Source: Lentzea pudingi (GTDB lineage: Bacteria > Actinomycetota > Actinomycetes > Mycobacteriales > Pseudonocardiaceae). From it: a stretch of DNA of 64,000 nt. The notes beneath the pieces were generated by a model, which was given only the letters and a program-made list of their open reading frames with translations, had not been told where the DNA came from and did not search any database. Position numbers and translations under genes: made by a program. The stretch lies in NCBI RefSeq assembly GCF_014646255.1, contig NZ_BMNC01000006.1, forward strand, positions 124,001 through 188,000. The letters are read 5' to 3'. Of the stretch, positions 38,889-47,895 are shown piece after piece. How positions within the stretch are numbered: the stretch's first letter is position 1; every line of letters begins with the position of its first letter.

Positions 38889-40111
38889 TAGTAGACGCCG
38901 TCCCTCTGAGCCTTCTGGTCCTTCGCCTGGTGCTCCTCGTACGTCTTGGAGAAGCAGGACGTGCCATCGGTCTGGCATTTCACGAAGTACTCGATGTCGC
39001 CGCCCGAGGGCTTGATCGCGGCGGCGATGGCCTGCTGCGACGGCGAGCCGATCGGCGTCGGCGTCAGGCCTTGGTTCTTGTAGGTGTTGTACGGCTGGTT
39101 GGCATTGCGGTCCGCGTCGGACGTGCGGATGTGCGGCTGGTTGTTGCGGTAGTTGATGGTCGAGTCGAACTGCAGCGGCATGGGTTTCGCGATGCGGTTG
39201 TAGATGACCTGCGAGACCTGCGCGAAGTCCTTCTCGATGGCTTCCTTCTCGATCAGCGAGGCGATGACGAGCACCTCGTAGGGGCGGAAGCCCGTGTTCA
39301 GGGTGCCGCCGGGGATGCCGGCGCCCTGCAGCTTCTGGGCCGAGGCCACGATGACGCTGCGGATCAGCTCGACCGCGCTCACGCCCGGCTTGACCTGGTA
39401 GACGCCGCGCATGATCAGGCCTTCGAGGCGGAACTGGGGTTCGGCGGCCTTGACGTCCGCGATCGCCCAGTCCGGCACGCCCAGGGCCACCGGGTCGGTC
39501 TGCTCGGCCGCGGCCTTGATCTCCTCGACGGACAGGCACTTCTTCGCGCCGTCCTTCTCCGTGCAGCTCGCGGCGGCGAGCTGGGAGTAGACGCCCGCGA
39601 CGGTCTTGCCGTTGGCCTGGATGTCGGTGAGCTTCAGGCCACCGACGATCTGGACGGCGGGGACGCGCGTCTTCGGGTCGATCATCTTGGCCACGGCGGT
39701 CTGGCCCGACATCTTCGTCTTCATCAGGTAGAAGCCCGGCTGGATCGACGTCACGCGGGCGTCGGTCTTGCTGGCCTGGATGAAGGCGGTCGAGGACGCG
39801 ACGACGTCGTTCTCCTGCAGGGTCGACGCGATCTTGCTGACCACGTCGCCGTCCTGGACCTCGACGATCGTGTCCGTCTCGCCGGCGCCCGGGTAGTCCT
39901 CGAACGACCCGATGCCGCGCAGCTCCTGGTAGCCGTAGTACGCGCCACCCAGGCCCACGGCGAGGACCAGCGCGACGACCAGCCACAGGACCGTCTTCTT
40001 GCGCTTCTTCGCCTTCGCCCTGGCGTTGTCCCGCTCGCGATCGCGCTTTCTGACAGGGCGTCGCTCATCTGCTTCGGGGTCTGTGAACAACCCGAGATCG
40101 TCGCCGCTCAC
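38888..40111 (-). CDS. mltG: Endolytic murein transglycosylase MltG
   Basis: 407 aa. A cytoplasmic charged N-terminus, one membrane helix (about residues 41-63), a LysM-like subdomain (DTIVEVQDGDVVSKIASTLQ) and the YceG catalytic domain with the active Glu in ASLIEKEA. It cleaves nascent peptidoglycan strands at the membrane. GTG 40111 overlaps the ruvX stop by 4 nt; a frame extension upstream lies inside ruvX. Confidence 0.95.
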   Translation of the reverse strand: MSGDDLGLFTDPEADERRPVRKRDRERDNARAKAKKRKKTVLWLVVALVLAVGLGGAYYGYQELRGIGSFEDYPGAGETDTIVEVQDGDVVSKIASTLQENDVVASSTAFIQASKTDARVTSIQPGFYLMKTKMSGQTAVAKMIDPKTRVPAVQIVGGLKLTDIQANGKTVAGVYSQLAAASCTEKDGAKKCLSVEEIKAAAEQTDPVALGVPDWAIADVKAAEPQFRLEGLIMRGVYQVKPGVSAVELIRSVIVASAQKLQGAGIPGGTLNTGFRPYEVLVIASLIEKEAIEKDFAQVSQVIYNRIAKPMPLQFDSTINYRNNQPHIRTSDADRNANQPYNTYKNQGLTPTPIGSPSQQAIAAAIKPSGGDIEYFVKCQTDGTSCFSKTYEEHQAKDQKAQRDGVY

Positions 40112-40596
40112 GCCTCGTCCTTTCGGGCGGACACCGACCGTGCCCGTGCGTCCAGCCAAGATTGCAGGATCTCGACAGCAGCGGCCTGATCGACCACGGC
40201 ACGCTGTTTCTTGCCCTTCACACCGCGCTGCGCCAGCACGCGGCTCACCACGACCGTCGTCAGTCGTTCGTCGGTCAGCCGCACCGGCACCGGGGCGATG
40301 CGCCCGGCCAAGGCCGCAGCGTACGCGGTCGCTGCCTCAGCAGCGGGTCCGTGCCTGCCTGCCAGCGTCTTCGGCAGGCCGACCACGACCTCGACGACGT
40401 CATGCTCGGCGACGAGGCGTACGAGCTCCGTGAGGTCGGAGCCCTTTTTCTCGTCGCGCTGCAGGGTGACCAGCGGAGTCGCCAGGAACGGCGCCGGATC
40501 GCTGAGAGAGACTCCCACGCGAACCGAACCGACGTCGACGCCGAGCCTCCGTCCGAGGCCCGGATCGTCGACACCAGGAACATCAGCCCTGCTCAA
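40108..40596 (-). CDS. ruvX: Holliday-junction resolvase-like RuvX (YqgF)
   Basis: 162 aa RNase H-fold nuclease implicated in rRNA processing and recombination. LGVDVGSVRVGVSLSD carries the first catalytic Asp; VVGLPKTLAGRHG and the C-terminal DQAAAVEILQSWLD follow. The TTG start at 40596 overlaps the alaS 3' end by 14 nt with AAGG upstream. Part of alaS-ruvX-mltG-aroE. Confidence 0.93.
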   Translation of the reverse strand: MSRADVPGVDDPGLGRRLGVDVGSVRVGVSLSDPAPFLATPLVTLQRDEKKGSDLTELVRLVAEHDVVEVVVGLPKTLAGRHGPAAEAATAYAAALAGRIAPVPVRLTDERLTTVVVSRVLAQRGVKGKKQRAVVDQAAAVEILQSWLDARARSVSARKDEA

Positions 40597-43252
40597 GCAC
40601 CTTGTCCAGTTCGTTCGTCAGGGCCGTGATGGCCTCCGGAACGCCGGCCGGGTTCGTGCCACCGCCCTGGGCCAGGTCCGGCTTGCCGCCACCGCGGGCG
40701 GCGATGGCCGGGCCGAACACCGGGACGAGCTTGCCGGCGGCGAGACCCAGGTCGCGGGCGGCGGCCGTGGTGGCCACCACGAAGCTGACCTTGTCGCCGT
40801 CGGCCGAGAACAGGGCCACCACGCCGGGCTTGCTGCCCAGGCGGTTGCGGACCTCGCCGCCGAGGGTGCGCAGGTCGTTGCCCGACACGCCCTCGAGGCC
40901 CAGGGCCACCAGCGACAGGCCGCGGATGTCGAGGGCCTTGTCGGCCAGGGCGCCGGCGTTGCCGAGCAGCTCGGCGGCGCGGACCTTCTCCAGCTCCTTC
41001 TCGGCGGACTTCAGGCGCTCGACCAGCGACTCGATCCGCTCGGGCAGGCCCTCGGAGCCGACCTTGAGCATGTCGGAGAGGTTCTGCACGATGGCGCGTT
41101 CCCTGGCGAGGAACCGCATGGCCTCGATGCCGACGTAGGCCTCCAGGCGGCGCACGCCGGAGCCGACCGACGACTCACCCAGCAGGGTGATCGGGCCGAT
41201 CTGCGACGAGTGCTCGACGTGGGTGCCACCGCACAGCTCGCGGGACCACTCGCCACCGATCTCGATGACGCGCACGGTCTCGTCGTAGGTCTCGCCGAAC
41301 AGGGCGACGGCACCCAGCTCCTGGGCACCGGCCATGTCGGTGTAGACGATGCTGACCGGCAGGTCGCGGCGCACGGCGAGGTTCGAGACCTCCTCGATCT
41401 CGCTCTTGGCCTCGGCGGACAGGCCACCGGTCCAGGCGAAGTCGAGACGCAGGTAGCCGGGCTTGTTGTACGAACCGCTCTGCAGGGCCGACGGGCCGAG
41501 CACGTGCCGCAGGGCGGCGTGCACGACGTGCGTGCCCGAGTGGCCCTGGCGGGCGCCGACGCGCCACTCCGGGTCGACGCGGGCCTCGACGTGCTCGCCC
41601 TCGCTGACCTCACCGGAGCGCACGCGCACCTGGTGCACCCACAGCTTGCGGGCGACCTTCTGCACGTCGAGCACCTCGAGCTCGGCGTTGGCCGTGACGA
41701 TGGAGCCGGCGTCGGACTCCTGGCCACCGGACTCGGCGTAGAGCGGCGTGCGGTCGAGGACGACCTCGACGATGTCGCCCTCGCGAGCAGACTTCACCCG
41801 AGCGCCGTTCAGCACGATGCCGCGCAGCGTGGCCTCGGAGGCGAGCTCGGTGTAGCCGGTGAACTCGGTCGGGCCCTGCTCCAGCAGCTCGCGGTACACC
41901 GACTGGTCGCCGTGGCCGGTCTTCTTGCCGGCGGCGTCGGCCTTGGCGCGGGCGCGCTGCTCGGCCATCAGCTTGCGGAAGCCGTCCTCGTCGACCGTGA
42001 GGCCGGCCTCGGAGGCCATCTCCAGCGTGAGGTCGATCGGGAAGCCGTACGTGTCGTGCAGCTGGAAGGCCTTGTCACCGGGCAGCGTGGCGCGGCCGTC
42101 GGACTTCACCTCGGCGGCGGCACCCTCGAAGATCCGCGAACCGGCGTCGAGCGTGCGCAGGAACGTGTCCTCCTCGGCCTTGAGCACCTGCTGGATGCGG
42201 GCGAACCCGCTGACCAGCTCGGGGTAGGCCTCGCCCATCGAGTCGCGGACGACCTCGGCGAACTGCTGCAGCACCGGCTCGTTCACGCCCAGCAGGCGCG
42301 ACGAACGCACGATGCGGCGCAGCAGGCGGCGCAGCACGTAGCCGCGGGCCTCGTTGCCGGGCGTGACGCCGTCGCCCACGAGCAGCACACCGCTGCGGGC
42401 GTGGTCGGCGATGACGCGGAAGCGGACGTCGTCGACCTCGTTGGCGCCGTACTTGCGGCCGGACAGGTCCTCGGCCTTGGTGATGACGGCGCGGACCAGG
42501 TCGGTCTCGTAGACGTTGTCGACGCCCTGCAGCAGGTAGGCGACGCGCTCGACGCCCATGCCGGTGTCGATGTTCTTCGACGGCAGCTCACCGATGACCG
42601 GGTAGTCCTTCTTGGCACCACCCTCGCCGCGGATGTTCTGCATGAAGACGAGGTTCCAGATCTCCAGGTACCTGTCCTCGTCGACTACCGGGCCGCCCTC
42701 CTTGCCGTACTCGGGGCCGCGGTCGTAGTAGATCTCCGAGCAGGGGCCGCACGGGCCGGGGACGCCCATGGACCAGAAGTTGTCCTCGACGCCGCGGCGC
42801 TGGATGCGCTCCAGCGGCATGCCGGCGACCTTCTGCCACAGCTCGATGGCCTCGTCGTCGGTCTCGTAGACGGTGACCCAGATGCGCTCGGGGTCGAAGC
42901 CGTAGCCACCGGCGTCCTGGGAGTTGGTGATCAGCTCCCAGGCCAGGCGGATGGCGTCTTCCTTGAAGTAGTCGCCGAGCGAGAAGTTGCCGGCCATCTG
43001 GAAGAACGTGAGGTGGCGCGTGGTCTTGCCGACCTCGTCGATGTCCGGCGTGCGCACGCACTTCTGGATGCTCGTCATCCGCGGGGCGGGCGGCGGGGCC
43101 TCGCCGAGGAAGTACGGCTTGAACGGCACCATGCCGGCGTTGACGAACAGCAGGTTCGGGTCGTCGAGCAGCAGCGAGGCGCTGGGGATGTACTTGTGCC
43201 CGGCCTTTTCGAAGTGCTCGCGGAAACGCTTGATGATCTCGTGGGTCTGCAC
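40583..43252 (-). CDS. alaS: Alanyl-tRNA synthetase
   Basis: 889 aa, full length: class II catalytic core (MQTHEIIKRFREHFEKAGH ... FFQMAGNFSLGDYFKEDAI), editing domain with the HxxxH pair (GHSGTHVVH) and Cys-x3-His (CGGTHVEH), and the C-terminal DHHA1-type C-Ala domain. GTG start. Leads the alaS-ruvX-mltG-aroE unit 57 nt downstream of the small membrane protein gene, so it may share that promoter. Confidence 0.98.
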   Translation of the reverse strand: MQTHEIIKRFREHFEKAGHKYIPSASLLLDDPNLLFVNAGMVPFKPYFLGEAPPPAPRMTSIQKCVRTPDIDEVGKTTRHLTFFQMAGNFSLGDYFKEDAIRLAWELITNSQDAGGYGFDPERIWVTVYETDDEAIELWQKVAGMPLERIQRRGVEDNFWSMGVPGPCGPCSEIYYDRGPEYGKEGGPVVDEDRYLEIWNLVFMQNIRGEGGAKKDYPVIGELPSKNIDTGMGVERVAYLLQGVDNVYETDLVRAVITKAEDLSGRKYGANEVDDVRFRVIADHARSGVLLVGDGVTPGNEARGYVLRRLLRRIVRSSRLLGVNEPVLQQFAEVVRDSMGEAYPELVSGFARIQQVLKAEEDTFLRTLDAGSRIFEGAAAEVKSDGRATLPGDKAFQLHDTYGFPIDLTLEMASEAGLTVDEDGFRKLMAEQRARAKADAAGKKTGHGDQSVYRELLEQGPTEFTGYTELASEATLRGIVLNGARVKSAREGDIVEVVLDRTPLYAESGGQESDAGSIVTANAELEVLDVQKVARKLWVHQVRVRSGEVSEGEHVEARVDPEWRVGARQGHSGTHVVHAALRHVLGPSALQSGSYNKPGYLRLDFAWTGGLSAEAKSEIEEVSNLAVRRDLPVSIVYTDMAGAQELGAVALFGETYDETVRVIEIGGEWSRELCGGTHVEHSSQIGPITLLGESSVGSGVRRLEAYVGIEAMRFLARERAIVQNLSDMLKVGSEGLPERIESLVERLKSAEKELEKVRAAELLGNAGALADKALDIRGLSLVALGLEGVSGNDLRTLGGEVRNRLGSKPGVVALFSADGDKVSFVVATTAAARDLGLAAGKLVPVFGPAIAARGGGKPDLAQGGGTNPAGVPEAITALTNELDKVLEQG

Positions 43253-43309
43253 GGGAAGTTCCTAAGTGTGTTGCTGGGGAGAGTCAGGACATGGTCGCGA
43301 GGCGAACGG

Positions 43310-43579
43310 TCAGTGCTTCCCGTTCGCCCTGGGCGCTCGGCGCCCCGGCGTGAATCCCGTCTGACGTTCCACGGTGTCCTGCAACTCCTGTTCCCGTTCG
43401 GCCATTCCCGCGCGCACCTCGGCCCCGAAGGAACCGAGCGCGCCGGCGAGTTCGCGCAGGCCTTCACCCACGTTGGCGCCGACACCGGCGGGAGTCGCCT
43501 GCTTTGCGACCTCGGAGGCCTTCTTCGCGACGAAGAGACCGGCCGCGGCACCCAGGCCGAACCAGAAGAGCCGGCTCAC
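43310..43579 (-). CDS. Small membrane-anchored protein (DUF6167-like)
   Basis: 89 aa. One N-terminal helix (FWFGLGAAAGLFVAKKA), then an amphipathic helical region and a basic tail. It matches the short conserved actinobacterial protein normally next to a DUF948 gene and alaS. GTG 43579 overlaps the DUF948 stop by 4 nt. Function unknown. Confidence 0.8.
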   Translation of the reverse strand: MSRLFWFGLGAAAGLFVAKKASEVAKQATPAGVGANVGEGLRELAGALGSFGAEVRAGMAEREQELQDTVERQTGFTPGRRAPRANGKH

Positions 43580-43968
43580 TTCGCACCTCGCCGGGGACGG
43601 CGCTTGGAGTGCTTGTTGGGCTGCTCGGCGGCCTTGCGGCGGGCCTTCACGGCCTTGCTCACGCCGTAGGACAGCGCGGCGGCCTTGACCAGCGGACCGC
43701 CGAGAGTGGCGGTGAACAGGCTGGTGAGCGCCGAGACGTTGCCCGTCACAGCGCGCGCGTTGGCCGTGATGCCGTCGACGCGCTCGAGCTGCGTGTTCAC
43801 GTGCGTGAGCGTCGTGTTGGCCTCGACGAACAACGGGTCCGTGTTCTCGTGTGCCTTGCGCATCGCGATCGTGGCCTCGTCGAAGAACCGTGCTGCCTTG
43901 ATCCCGACGAACACCAGCACGATCACGAGCAGAACGAAAGCACCGGCGGCGAGCCACCCTGGCGACAC
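43576..43968 (-). CDS. DUF948 membrane protein
   Basis: 130 aa. N-terminal membrane helix (residues 4-25), a heptad-rich coiled coil (about 30-85; NTTLTHVNTQLERVDGITANARAV), then a basic tail. DUF948 proteins are thought to be envelope or stress-linked; no enzymatic residues. GTG 43968 with AGGAGG 5 nt upstream. A LexA-like palindrome covers positions 13-26 upstream. Confidence 0.85.
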   Translation of the reverse strand: MSPGWLAAGAFVLLVIVLVFVGIKAARFFDEATIAMRKAHENTDPLFVEANTTLTHVNTQLERVDGITANARAVTGNVSALTSLFTATLGGPLVKAAALSYGVSKAVKARRKAAEQPNKHSKRRPRRGAK

Positions 43969-43980
43969 GGATCCTCCTGG

Positions 43981-43994
43981 TGAACAGGCGTTCA
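43981..43994. promoter_or_regulatory. LexA-like palindrome upstream of the DUF948 gene
   Basis: TGAAC-AGGC-GTTCA contains GAAC-N4-GTTC, the core of the Gram-positive/actinobacterial SOS box, but the outer bases (T/A) differ from the usual C/G. It would block the DUF948-alaS transcript if bound. Tentative. Confidence 0.35.
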
Positions 43995-44061
43995 GGCTTG
44001 GTTGCGGAGCAGATTACCGGGTGGGTCCGACACTCGGCTGGGCGGCACCATTCGTTGATCT

Positions 44062-44553
44062 TCAACGACCTGTGGCGCCGTCGATCTGCTCGCGCAGGAC
44101 GTCGGCGTGACCCGCGTGCCGGGCGGTTTCCGCGGTCATGTGCGCGAGCACCCACCTCAGCGTTTTCGGCGCGTCGTCGACCGGAACCGCCGTCGGCGTC
44201 TCGGGGTGACGCCCGCCGATGGCCTTGTCGCTGTCCGCGATCGCGGACCGGTAGTCCCCGATCACGTCGTCCGCGGACCGGTCCCGCGACACGGTCATGC
44301 TCAGGGCGTCGTCCCCGGGGTCCTCACCGCCGGCGACGACGTGGGTGAACCAGAAGCGCTCCGCCCCGGCCAGGTGCTGGACCAGCCCCAGGATCGAGGT
44401 GCCGCTCGCGACCAGCGGCCTGCGGAGCTGTTCGTCCGTGAGCCCCTCCGCCTTCTTGAGGACGCAGTGCCGCTGGAACGCGAGGAACGCGTGCACGGTG
44501 TCGAGTTCGCCGGTGTCGACACGAGGCACTGGTTCGCGCTGGGTCTCCTGCAT
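44062..44553 (-). CDS. DinB-family (DUF664-type) protein
   Basis: 163 aa four-helix DinB/YfiT-like protein. A metal-binding His triad is suggested by LVQHLAGAERFWF and LAHMTAETARHAGHAD. In actinobacteria such proteins are often thiol (mycothiol)-dependent transferases. ATG start at 44553; the substrate is unknown. Divergent from the iron-regulated acyltransferase gene. Confidence 0.85.
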   Translation of the reverse strand: MQETQREPVPRVDTGELDTVHAFLAFQRHCVLKKAEGLTDEQLRRPLVASGTSILGLVQHLAGAERFWFTHVVAGGEDPGDDALSMTVSRDRSADDVIGDYRSAIADSDKAIGGRHPETPTAVPVDDAPKTLRWVLAHMTAETARHAGHADVLREQIDGATGR

Positions 44554-44647
44554 GACGAGAACGTACGGGACAGCTCATTGACGCGTGGCCGTCACAGCCT
44601 GTGAAATACCCGTCACACAGGGCTTGACATCGGCGGCCCTGCGCAGC

Positions 44648-44666
44648 TGAAGTAAGGCAATCCTAA
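44648..44666 (+). promoter_or_regulatory. Iron box (IdeR/DmdR-type operator)
   Basis: The 19 nt TGAAGTAAGGCAATCCTAA agree with TWAGGTWAGSCTWACCTWA at 15 of 19 positions. A TTGACA (44624-44629) lies at -35 distance, so a repressor bound here would cover the -10. It ends 22 nt before the GNAT start. Confidence 0.8.
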
Positions 44667-44688
44667 GTTGATCCGCGCAGGAGGCCTC

Positions 44689-45267
44689 GTGAAGCCGGTG
44701 TCGCACCTGGACTCCTACCGTCTCCAGATCACCGCGGGCCCGCCGCCGGTCCCGGAGCTGTCGATGCCGTGGGACGCCCGCGTCGTGCGTTCGGACGGCT
44801 ACGACCTGCACCTCGTGCACCGCTGGAACCAGGCGCCGCACGTGGCGGCGTTCTGGCGGCAGGCGTGGACGTTGCCGCACTGGGAGGAGGAGCTCCGGGC
44901 GCAGCTGAACGGCGACGACGTCCGGCCGTTCCTGGTCAGCTGGCACGGCCGCCCGGTGATCTACGCCGAGGTCTACCGCGCGGCCAGGCGGGCCATCGCC
45001 CGCTGCTACCAGGCTCGGCCCCACGACCTCGGGCTGAACCTCGCGGTCGGCGAGCTCGCGATGACCGACCGCGGGCTCGTGCGGTCGCTGCTCCCCCGGC
45101 TCACCGACGCGCTGTTCGAGGCCGACCCGCACTGCACGCGGATCGTGCTGGAACCGGACGTGCGCAACACCCGCGCCATCAGCTCGTTCGAGGCCGGTGG
45201 CTTCGTGGCGGCGGACGAGATCATGCTGCCGGGCAAGGTGGCCTTGCTGATGGTGTGCAAGCGCTAG
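44689..45267 (+). CDS. Siderophore-type N-acyltransferase (IucB/MbtK-like GNAT)
   Basis: 192 aa. GTG 44689 has AGGAGG 4 nt upstream, better than the TTG at 44668. The sequence follows the Acetyltransf_8 family that acylates N-hydroxylysine/ornithine: WRQAWTLPHWEEELRAQL, PFLVSWHGRPVIYAEVYRA, then LGLNLAVGELAMTDRGL and EPDVRNTRAISSFEAGGF, ending LPGKVALLMV. An iron box in the promoter supports a role in siderophore production, yet no NRPS, NIS synthetase or hydroxylase gene is nearby. Followed by a terminator. Confidence 0.85.
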   Translation: MKPVSHLDSYRLQITAGPPPVPELSMPWDARVVRSDGYDLHLVHRWNQAPHVAAFWRQAWTLPHWEEELRAQLNGDDVRPFLVSWHGRPVIYAEVYRAARRAIARCYQARPHDLGLNLAVGELAMTDRGLVRSLLPRLTDALFEADPHCTRIVLEPDVRNTRAISSFEAGGFVAADEIMLPGKVALLMVCKR

Positions 45268-45273
45268 GCCTTG

Positions 45274-45298
45274 ACCCCGACGCGACGTCAGGGTTTTT
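45274..45298 (+). terminator. Rho-independent terminator after the acyltransferase gene
   Basis: ACCCCGACG pairs with CGTCAGGGT (one mismatch) around a CGA loop and is followed by TTTTT. It ends 10 nt before the MFS gene's start, so that gene needs its own promoter or is leaderless. Confidence 0.8.
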
Positions 45299-45307
45299 CC
45301 TCGCCGC

Positions 45308-46528
45308 ATGCCACTGATCGCGGTCACCTACCTCACGTCGCACCTCTTGAGCCTGCTCGGCAACGGCATGGCGGCGGTGGCGCTGCCGCTGATCGTGCTG
45401 CAGACGACCGGCAGCCCGCTGGGCACCGCGGCGCTGGCGGCCGCGACGGCGGTCCCGGCCGTGCTGGTCGGCCTGCTCAGCGGGGTGGTGATCGACCGGA
45501 TCAACCGGCGGACGGCCTCGGTGGTCTCCGACGTGGTCTCCGCCGCCTCGGTCGCCGCGCTGCCGCTGGTCGACCTGGTGTGGGGCCTGGACCTGGTGTG
45601 GTTCATCGCGCTCGGCGTCCTCGGCTCGTTCGGGGACGTGCCGGGGACGACGGCCCGCGAGGTGCTGGCCCCCGCGGTGGCCAGGCACACCGGTCTCGAC
45701 CTGACGCGGGTGGTCGGTCTGCGCCAGACCGCCACCTCCGCCGCCCTGGTGATCGGCCCGGCGGCGGCCGGCGTGCTGCTCGCCACCCTGGAGGCGACGT
45801 CCGTGCTGTGGATCACCGCCGCGACCTCGGCGATCGCGGCGGTGCTGACCCGGACGCTGCCGCGCCGGCTCGGTGAGGCCGAGGCCGGTGCCGCACCCCG
45901 CCTGCCGGTTCTGCGAGAGCTCGGGGAGGGTGTGGCGGTGGTATGGCGCAGCCGGTTCCTGCTCGGCGCGTCGGGGCTGCTCATCGGCCTGGCCGTGGCG
46001 CTCGGCGGGTTGCAGGGGCTGGTGCTGCCGCTGCACTTCGCCCTGATCGCCCGTCCTGGTCTGCTCGGCCTCGTCCTGACGGCTCTGGCCGTCGGGATGC
46101 TCGGTGGAGCGGCGCTCTACAGCGGCGTCGGCGGGCGGGTGCCGCCGCGGGTGTGGCTGCCGGCCGGGCTGCTCGTGACGACGGCGGGGTTCCTGCTGAT
46201 GGCGTCGCTGCTCACCCCTGCCGTGGTGTTCGCGGGCGCCGCGCTGCTCGGGCTCGGCAACGCCGTGGTCGGCGCGGTCGTCGGGGTGCTGCAGGTGCAG
46301 CGGACCTCCGACGCCGTGCGCGGGCGGGTGTTCAGCGTGAACACGGCCCTGCTGATGATCGCGGCACCGGCGGGGATCGGTCTCGCCGCGGTGGTGGCGG
46401 CGCACGGGACCCCGGTGCTGGCAGGGTTCAGCGTCGTCGGGGTGTGGGTCCTCGTGCTGCTGGCCGTGGTGGCCTCACGGGCGTTGCGCGACCTGGAGCC
46501 GAAGGAGCTGTCCGGTGCTCAGCAGTGA
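45308..46528 (+). CDS. MFS transporter
   Basis: 406 aa with about 12 membrane helices. The loop 2-3 signature appears as GVVIDRINRR (like GxxxDRxxRR), and the second half repeats a weaker one. Members of this group are antiporters for drugs or metabolites. ATG 45308 has no ribosome site (an ATG at 45368 is possible). It overlaps the following MerR gene by 14 nt. The iron-regulated neighbour suggests, but does not show, siderophore export. Confidence 0.88.
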   Translation: MPLIAVTYLTSHLLSLLGNGMAAVALPLIVLQTTGSPLGTAALAAATAVPAVLVGLLSGVVIDRINRRTASVVSDVVSAASVAALPLVDLVWGLDLVWFIALGVLGSFGDVPGTTAREVLAPAVARHTGLDLTRVVGLRQTATSAALVIGPAAAGVLLATLEATSVLWITAATSAIAAVLTRTLPRRLGEAEAGAAPRLPVLRELGEGVAVVWRSRFLLGASGLLIGLAVALGGLQGLVLPLHFALIARPGLLGLVLTALAVGMLGGAALYSGVGGRVPPRVWLPAGLLVTTAGFLLMASLLTPAVVFAGAALLGLGNAVVGAVVGVLQVQRTSDAVRGRVFSVNTALLMIAAPAGIGLAAVVAAHGTPVLAGFSVVGVWVLVLLAVVASRALRDLEPKELSGAQQ

Positions 46529-47231
46529 GCTCGCCGAACTGGCCGGTGTCACCGTCCGCACGTTGCGGCACTACCACCGGATCGGGCTGCTGCCCGAGCC
46601 ACCGCGCTCGGCCGGCGGCTACCGGCGTTACGACGTCGGCCACCTCGTCCGGCTCCTGCGCATCACGAGGCTGACCGCGCTCGGCCTGCCGCTGTCCGCA
46701 CTGCCCGCCGTGCTGGACGACCCGGCCGCCGCCGAGGAGCTGCTCGACGAGCTCGACCGCCAGGCCGCCGCCGACGTCGAACGGCTCACCGCCCGCCGGG
46801 CCGCCATCGCCGCGCTGCGCCGCAGCGGCGCCCCGCCCGACCTGGGCCCGGAGCTGTCGCGATGGCGTTCCACCGCCGCAGGACGGATGCCGGAGGACAT
46901 GGCCAGATACGAACACGAGCAGCTGGTCCTCGCCGGGCACCTGCTCGGCGAGGAGGGCGCGGCGGGGCTGGCCGCCCTGTTCGGCGAGCCGGCGGCGTTC
47001 GCGTCGCTGACGACGCGCTTCTACGCCCTCGGGCCCGGCACCCCGGACGACGAGGTCACGTCACTGGTCGACGAGCTGGCCGCACACCTGGAACCGCTGC
47101 TGGCGCGGGCCGCCGAGCTACCCGTGCTCGACCCGCGGGCGTCGGCGCTGATGGACGAACTGAGCGAGCAGACCCTCCGGCCCGTGCAGCACGACGTCCT
47201 GCGCCGGGTCCAGCAACGGCTGAGCATCTAG
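46515..47231 (+). CDS. MerR-family transcriptional regulator
   Basis: 238 aa. N-terminal winged helix (LAGVTVRTLRHYHRIGLLPEPPRS...GYRRY) and coiled-coil (to about residue 100), then a helical C-terminal domain resembling the TipAS-like effector part. Starts at GTG 46515 inside the MFS gene and so is its probable regulator. Its stop is convergent with the next gene (4-nt overlap). Confidence 0.9.
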   Translation: MLSSELAELAGVTVRTLRHYHRIGLLPEPPRSAGGYRRYDVGHLVRLLRITRLTALGLPLSALPAVLDDPAAAEELLDELDRQAAADVERLTARRAAIAALRRSGAPPDLGPELSRWRSTAAGRMPEDMARYEHEQLVLAGHLLGEEGAAGLAALFGEPAAFASLTTRFYALGPGTPDDEVTSLVDELAAHLEPLLARAAELPVLDPRASALMDELSEQTLRPVQHDVLRRVQQRLSI

Positions 47232-47863
47232 AAAGCGGTGATGTCCTGCGGTGCGCGTTCCTTGCGGCTGAGCGCGCGCACCACGTCGATCGCGCGGTGC
47301 TTGTTGAGCGCCATGCGGGTCAGCAGGTCGATGACGGTCTCGTTGACGCGACGGGGGAACTCGGGGGTCTCCACGCCAACGCTCACCGCGAGGTCGTCGG
47401 AGTGCACGACGAACTCCATCAGCCGGCTGACCAGGTACTCGTCCACCCGCACCGACCACGGGCCCCAATGCGGCATGCGCAGACCGCGGTCCTCCAGGCC
47501 GGGCAACGACTTCTCGAGTTCTCCGAGCGTCTGCTCGAACCTGGCGCACAGGTCCGCGTGCCCGTCGGCCGCCAGCTTCTCGCCGCCCGCACGGATGCGA
47601 GTGTGGAACTCGGAGTCGACGTCCAGATCGGTCCACTCCGCCCGCGCGTAGTGCTCCATCAGCGACACGACCGGCTCGTCACCGGCGGGGGTCTCGATCA
47701 TCGACGGCAGCGGCAGCGCCTGGTACGCGAGGTGGCCGGCGAGGCCGCTGACCCCGAACTCCGGCAGGGCGCTCGGCCTGTGCCAGTTCGCCGCGACCTG
47801 TTCGTTGCGCAGGAGGTCCAGGGCGATGCGGGCGGTGGCCAGGAAGTCTTCTCTGATCGTCAC
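47228..47863 (-). CDS. Maleylpyruvate isomerase N-terminal-type (mycothiol-dependent) protein
   Basis: 211 aa. A DinB/MDMPI fold with LAGHLAYQA, the acidic/His metal site around RLMEFVVHSDDLAVSVG (typical EFVVHSDDL motif), and a C-terminal RALSRKERAPQD-like segment found in this family, which acts on mycothiol adducts. GTG 47863 is preferred; the open frame continues into non-coding sequence. The substrate is unknown. Confidence 0.85.
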   Translation of the reverse strand: MTIREDFLATARIALDLLRNEQVAANWHRPSALPEFGVSGLAGHLAYQALPLPSMIETPAGDEPVVSLMEHYARAEWTDLDVDSEFHTRIRAGGEKLAADGHADLCARFEQTLGELEKSLPGLEDRGLRMPHWGPWSVRVDEYLVSRLMEFVVHSDDLAVSVGVETPEFPRRVNETVIDLLTRMALNKHRAIDVVRALSRKERAPQDITAF

Positions 47864-47895
47864 CTCACCGAACCTACGCGCCGTGCCCAAGCGGT

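Noticed and set aside
44592..44604. TCACAG-C-CTGTGA palindrome as a CRP site
   Set aside because: Half-site order and spacing do not fit the TGTGA-N6-TCACA CRP consensus; it may be chance.
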